64,000 nucleotides of DNA. Source: Pardosa pseudoannulata (taxonomy: Eukaryota > Arthropoda > Arachnida > Araneae > Lycosidae). The DNA lies in NCBI GenBank assembly GCA_032207245.1, contig CM063508.1, forward strand, positions 117,506,917 through 117,570,916, given 5' to 3'. Under the pieces are notes generated by a model that did no database searches, was not told the DNA's origin, and was given only the letters and a program-made list of their open reading frames with translations. This document shows positions 60,401-64,000 of this stretch, piece by piece; the first letter of the stretch is position 1, and each line of letters starts with the position of its first letter. The position numbers were made by a program, and so were the translations under genes.

Positions 60401-60741
60401 TGCCGCATAAAGTAACTTAGCCAACTAGCTAAGTGGCCGAATGGTCAAAGCACGCGATCCAGACCCGGAGATTGTGGATTCGATGCTTGACATGGCAGTT
60501 TATCCAAAGTACGGATTTTTAATTTAAAAATATTGTTTATTGTTTCCTTATGTTCTTGAATATTCTAGATCTTTCTTTAATATGTAAATTAGTTATTTCT
60601 CGAATGTTCTGTTCGGGTATAAAAGCTGATACCCACTAGTTGTAGGCAACTTCTCGGTCTTGTAAAGTTGCGAGTTGCTACTTAGCTTCAATAAATTCTT
60701 CTGTTACGTTAAACGGTGTGTTCATTCGAATCTTCGTGACA
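60401..60741 (+). mobile_element. 3' LTR of the gypsy element (341 bp)
   Basis: It starts TGCCGCATAAAG after the polypurine tract and ends TTCGTGACA, the expected TG...CA. Inside are a TATA box, TATAAAAG, at 60618-60625, and a polyadenylation signal, AATAAA, at 60690-60695. The U3 part carries a tRNA-like segment (separate entry). No second LTR copy was found in the window. Confidence 0.85.
60427..60496 (+). other. tRNA-like segment inside the gypsy LTR
   Basis: The segment gctaagtggccgaatggtca contains TGGCCGAATGG (60434-60444), a full match to the pol III box A consensus as seen in Ser/Leu-type tRNAs. About 45 bases on, ggattcgatgctt (60477-60489) keeps the TTCGA core of box B. The same gtggccgaatggt string opens the tRNA-like head of the SINE at 43165. 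The acceptor stem does not fold convincingly, so it is not called as a functional tRNA gene. Confidence 0.5.
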
Positions 60742-60807
60742 ATATGTCTAAAATACCTTTACGTGTATAGATTCACGGATTTATCAAAAACTGTGAACTA
60801 TAGTTTT

Positions 60808-60955
60808 ATGAATTTTTCTAGAATGATAGATAACATTATGACACGCGAATACAAAGAAATGAAAATAAGAGCACTGCATATGATATGTGAATTTTATAGA
60901 ATGATACAAAACATTTTGACACTTAAACACAAATAAGAAAACTGCGTATGTTATA
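60808..60955. repeat. Tandem duplication, ~80-bp unit, two copies
   Basis: The order tgaatttttctagaatgata, acatta/acattt tgacac, cacaaa/tacaaa gaaa, gcactgcatatgatatg / actgcgtatgttata is repeated once. The plus-strand 72-residue frame over it is incidental. Confidence 0.7.
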
Positions 60956-61109
60956 TTATTGTAGCATCAAACAATGAAAACAGTAAAATAAGTTACAGAG
61001 CGGATTAAGAAATGAGAAGCCTTGTGAATTGAATATGGAGAATGAACTGTCCTGATGTATATACACAAATCACAATGTTGATAACGTTAACAACCACAGG
61101 ATCAAAAAG

Positions 61110-61560
61110 TATGCACCAATATTCCAGTCATACCATTTCAGAGCATTTACATCTCTAGAAGAAGTATGTCTAATTGAAATTTCTCTTCCAAGATAGTCGT
61201 CCAAAACAGTTCTTTATCGGGTTAAGATTAGAAGACTCTGCTTGCAAAAATATTCTGTCAATGTCTTCACTTTTAAGGAATTCGTCAACGAGGTTGGCGT
61301 GATGAAGAACAATGTTATCGTCCATAAATAAAAAGTCAGATATATATGAACCTTTGAAACGTCTTACATAGAACTACTTCCTTCTGATATCGCTGGGCGA
61401 CCTGAAATCCGCTGTTGCAAACATGTACGGGCATCCAGCGATCATTTCTCCTCTTATACTATCACTTCTTCAGTACCGAAACAATCCCGTTCCATAATAT
61501 ATGAGAGATTGTTTCCTACTCTTAATTACAGATGTAGACATTTTTCGAATCGCCTGTAAA
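61110..61560 (-). pseudogene. Decayed Tc1/mariner transposase (DD34E-type)
   Basis: On the minus strand the best piece (about 61335-61190) reads FMDDNIVLHHANLVDEFLKS and continues EDIDRIF..ESSNLNPIKNCFGRL. This is the second half of the catalytic domain of Tc1-type transposases. The Asp in MDDN is kept. The Glu expected in NPIE is Lys (NPIK), and the preceding Asp is Asn. There are 34 residues between the Asp and the altered Glu. Upstream frames (about 61440-61380) give VAQRYQKEV and related pieces, separated by stops and frame shifts. Downstream (to about 61110) the ALGR-like region continues in a different frame. No terminal repeats were found. The sequence is dead and older than the 21.3-kb element. 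Confidence 0.75.
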
Positions 61561-62423
61561 TCAAAACCTCCAGTTACCAATATCTCAAACATGTGATCAT
61601 TGAAGTTTTCTTCAGATGTGATGTTCTTTGAATCAATTAAAGCGATTTCTGTGTTTCCTGTGAAGGTAGAAACAGATACGCTTTTAGAATGCTTCTAGAC
61701 TACTTTCTAAACTGAAAGTAGGCTAGAAGTCTCTACTTTCTATATCTGAAACGTAAAATATTACCGGCTATTGGCAGATTTATTAATGGATCAAGAATTT
61801 ACGTTTAGCCCACCCACTCCGCATCCAAATTCTAACATTAAAATAAACTAAAGTTAGCGAAACGAATTTTAGTTTCTGTCTAGACTACTTTAGAAGGTTG
61901 GAATAATATTGTTATATGAAATCAACCGGATTGACTGCTATAGTCTCTTAGTTCATCTCGATTGCTAGAAAATTTATTTTTTTCATTTATTCTATTACAT
62001 TCATTATTTAGAAGGTGTTAGACCCTTAAGATATTCATTATGCATTTATAAATAGCAAAGCTGCATCTATTGTGGAAAGGAAAGAAAGAAGTTTTACCTC
62101 TACATATAATATATAAAAGCAGTTGGCGAAGAAAGCGAGAAGGAAAAGAAAGCTGAGTTCAAGATGTGTAGGAAATGAACTCAATATATTTTAAATTTTA
62201 GCAGCTGAGGTTTTATTCTAACTTTGCACTAAATGTTTATTAAATAAATAGAAGACTTTATGCATAAATAAATGGGAATTTCCATTCATTAATGCAGTAA
62301 GTCAATAGAAATATTTACGAAAAGAGCCTTCTGTCTCCAAATAAAAAGGAAGAAAATGATGTAGGCGTCATCAACAGTAATATAGTGTGTTTTCTAAGTA
62401 GAATATAAATGGTTTGGTTTGAT
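61561..62423. other. AT-rich stretch without recognised features
   Basis: Two short inverted motifs (agtctactttcta and tagactactttctaa near 61700-61740) may be remains of transposon ends. No gene. Confidence 0.35.
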
Positions 62424-62815
62424 TTGGAGTGCTATGTTCTACTTTTTGCAACACGGGGGCTAATGAGACCGGGACCTACAGCTTAACCCCTTAAAACACG
62501 AGTTTAGTTTAGAAAAAATTATAAAATATGACATATTTTCTTCACAGAAAAGGGATATATAGGTACAATGTAAGTTATTTTTTGCAATTTCAGTTTTGGG
62601 GGTGACTAGGGAGCTTGGAAAGAGTAAAAAGTATATAAAAAATTGTTATACAAACAAAGTGTAAACGATTTTATTACATGCTTAATTTGAATTTCGCCCG
62701 TGTCAGACATGGGCAAATGCGTTAAGGGGTTAAAGCCGAATCCGAACGGCTACGAACATCCTTGCCACTGTGGGATCGGAACCCAAGAATGTAAATTGAT
62801 CTCCAATACGGGAAA
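62424..62815 (-). mobile_element. SINE, shared family, split by a piggyBac MITE
   Basis: In reverse orientation, the 3' part is at 62424-62482 (ggagtgctatgttctacttt, caacacgggggctaatgaga, ccgggacctaca). The rest resumes at 62734 (gccgaatccgaacggctacg, aacatccttgccactgtggg, atcggaacccaag). The join is exact at a TTAA that was duplicated by the inserted element. Confidence 0.82.
62483..62733. mobile_element. piggyBac-type MITE (243 bp) with TTAA target duplication, nested in a SINE
   Basis: The element 62487-62729 begins CCCCTTAAAACACG and ends, in reverse, CCCCTTAACGCATTTG, with TTAA at 62483-62486 and 62730-62733. The SINE on either side is continuous once the insert and one TTAA are removed, which proves the boundaries. 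No coding sequence. Confidence 0.9.
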
Positions 62816-64000
62816 TTATTTCTGCAGTTCACGGGTTCAGTTCCTCGGTGAATCTATTGAGCAAGATGAAAGAGGTTTTTCCGATAGACTTCATACCAGA
62901 CTTCCAGGTAGGCAGCCCTTTTCCATAAACTGGTTAAATGTGGATGTATACTTTCGGTACACGCAGGGCAAAGACAAAACCGTGAAAGCAATCCATAGCC
63001 ATTTCTTAAGCGAAAGATAGTGTGTCTTCAAGTCCTTGCCACTAGACTGTAGACTGTAAATTGTTTTTTGTTAACAGTCGAATCAGCCCTTTTTTTATTT
63101 TTTACACATTGTTTAATGAGAGTTGCAAACACTCTATGTTACAATTATCAAGCAGGAAACTCTGTTATTTATCTTTAAGCATCTATTTCGCATAAGAAAG
63201 TGACTTTACACTCGTCCTTTAGTTTGACTGACAAGTTAACTGTTAGCATTCAAATAAAGGTGAGTGCAAAGCGCGTAATGATTGATATATTAATTATCTG
63301 AAACGAAGCTTACTAATTCTTAAGGACTGTTCACATTACTCGTGCTATTGTAAATGTTTCTAGCATTGAAAATTTTTTCACAAAGAATTGCACAGTTAGA
63401 CATTAAGTTGTTGATTTTTGTTAACAGTTTGAACAACTAACAATATGTTACTTCAAAACATCAATTCATTTTTACTAAGCTATAATATCACAGGATAGAG
63501 AATATTCGATGATAAATGATGTTGCAGTAGTATCTTGATGCTAAATCTAATCTTTCATACCCAGAGCATGAAATTAATAATTATTTTACGTACAATAGTA
63601 ATTGCTTGTCATACAATTCTAGACCTTAGAGTTTTCCAATGAAAGGGCTTTCTTATACAATAGAAAATTGTTGTATGTTATTCAAAGTTGTAAACGTTAA
63701 GTATTAACATGAAGAGATCTATTAAGAAAATAACTATTACAGAATAACATTTTGGGGAGCAATTCACTTTTACGTATTAGCTGGCATAATTAGAAAAATT
63801 AACCTCATAACAACTATTGTTGTATTGAAACCATGTATTTAGACTGTACTTGTTTATTCATCTGTGATCTAATAGAAGTGAAAAGATACTGTTTGATATT
63901 ACTCTTATTAGTACAGACAAAAAGCCTTTCATTTCTGCATTACATACTGGAATAGGAGGGAAGTTTTTAAGAAGTAAGTTTGGCTTATAGTTCACCAACA
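62816..64000. other. AT-rich stretch without recognised features
   Basis: A 106-residue plus-strand frame (62700-63020) starts inside the MITE, runs through the SINE and beyond, and is a by-product of those repeats. Its last part (62830-63020) is moderately GC-rich and unexplained. Nothing else is supportable. Confidence 0.4.

Larger units (their letters stand above)
57238..60741 (+). mobile_element. Ty3/gypsy LTR retrotransposon, 5' part missing
   Basis: The copy contains most of pol (linker after protease, reverse transcriptase, RNase H, integrase) and a 3' LTR (60401-60741). No gag, protease, primer-binding site or 5' LTR is present. The open reading frame begins abruptly at about 57238 after AT-rich non-coding DNA, which marks the truncation. 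The coding region is otherwise well preserved, with a single frameshift and no stop codons, so the insertion is probably young. Domain order (RT, RNase H, integrase) and the integrase GPY/F module place it in the Ty3/gypsy group. The missing 5' part may be a real deletion, a recombination product or an assembly gap. Confidence 0.95.

Noticed and set aside
60427..60496. Functional tRNA gene in the LTR
   Set aside because: Box A and B are present, but the acceptor and anticodon stems do not pair convincingly.
62700..63020. 106-residue plus-strand open frame
   Set aside because: It starts in a MITE and runs through a SINE in antisense; no independent coding evidence.

Overview
This window looks like non-coding, repeat-rich nuclear DNA from an arthropod, most likely a spider or another chelicerate. 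It is strongly AT-rich, has long (TA)n microsatellites, and contains no complete host gene that I can support. The organism call is an inference: it rests on the repeat types (tRNA-headed SINEs, TTAA-flanked piggyBac-type elements, Tc1/mariner copies, Helitrons, an RTE-like LINE end, a hAT with a BED-finger first exon and a Ty3/gypsy element), not on a host gene.

Layout. 1-5 kb: a moderately GC-rich start with a ~200-bp direct repeat and a 241-bp piggyBac-type MITE. 5-11 kb: a SINE with a perfect 11-bp target duplication, two 141-bp MITEs, a Helitron 3' end, a small open frame at 9.03 kb and two very long TA tracts. 11-14 kb: a second piggyBac MITE and a complex GC-richer repeat (12.46-13.3 kb). 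16-21 kb: a satellite with a ~335-bp monomer arranged as ~663-bp dimers, then a more diverged repeat array. 21.3-22.4 kb: a defective Tc1-type transposon. 23.3 kb: a solo-LTR-like block between TA tracts. 26.7 kb: a good candidate 54-bp spliced exon coding a hydrophobic peptide. 28.2-30.1 kb: a 1.9-kb element with long piggyBac-like ends. 32.1-33.0 kb: a complete non-autonomous Helitron. 33.2-33.9, 41.4-41.6 and 53.8-54.4 kb: CpG-bearing GC islands that may be regulatory or promoter DNA. 39.1-40.5 kb: a hAT element with a perfect 8-bp target duplication and a BED-finger remnant. 43.2-44.3 kb: an 82-bp minisatellite. 44.5-46.1 kb: a nest of elements, including a piggyBac derivative that keeps the zinc-finger end of its transposase. 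51-53.6 kb: two tandem duplications. 55.8-56.4 kb: a 5'-truncated LINE. 57.2-60.7 kb: the pol region and 3' LTR of a Ty3/gypsy element, with a single-base frameshift. 61.1-61.6 kb: a decayed Tc1/mariner transposase. 62.4-62.8 kb: a SINE split by a piggyBac MITE.

How it fits together. Almost everything recognisable is mobile or formerly mobile, and nearly all copies are non-autonomous or broken. The least damaged coding sequence is the gypsy pol, disrupted only by one extra A in an A8 run and by loss of its 5' end. The piggyBac-type elements (six with both ends visible) are the dominant theme. Insertions nested in other elements give a relative order of events. The GC islands and the small exon candidate are the best leads for host function; the window may be a long intron or an intergenic stretch.
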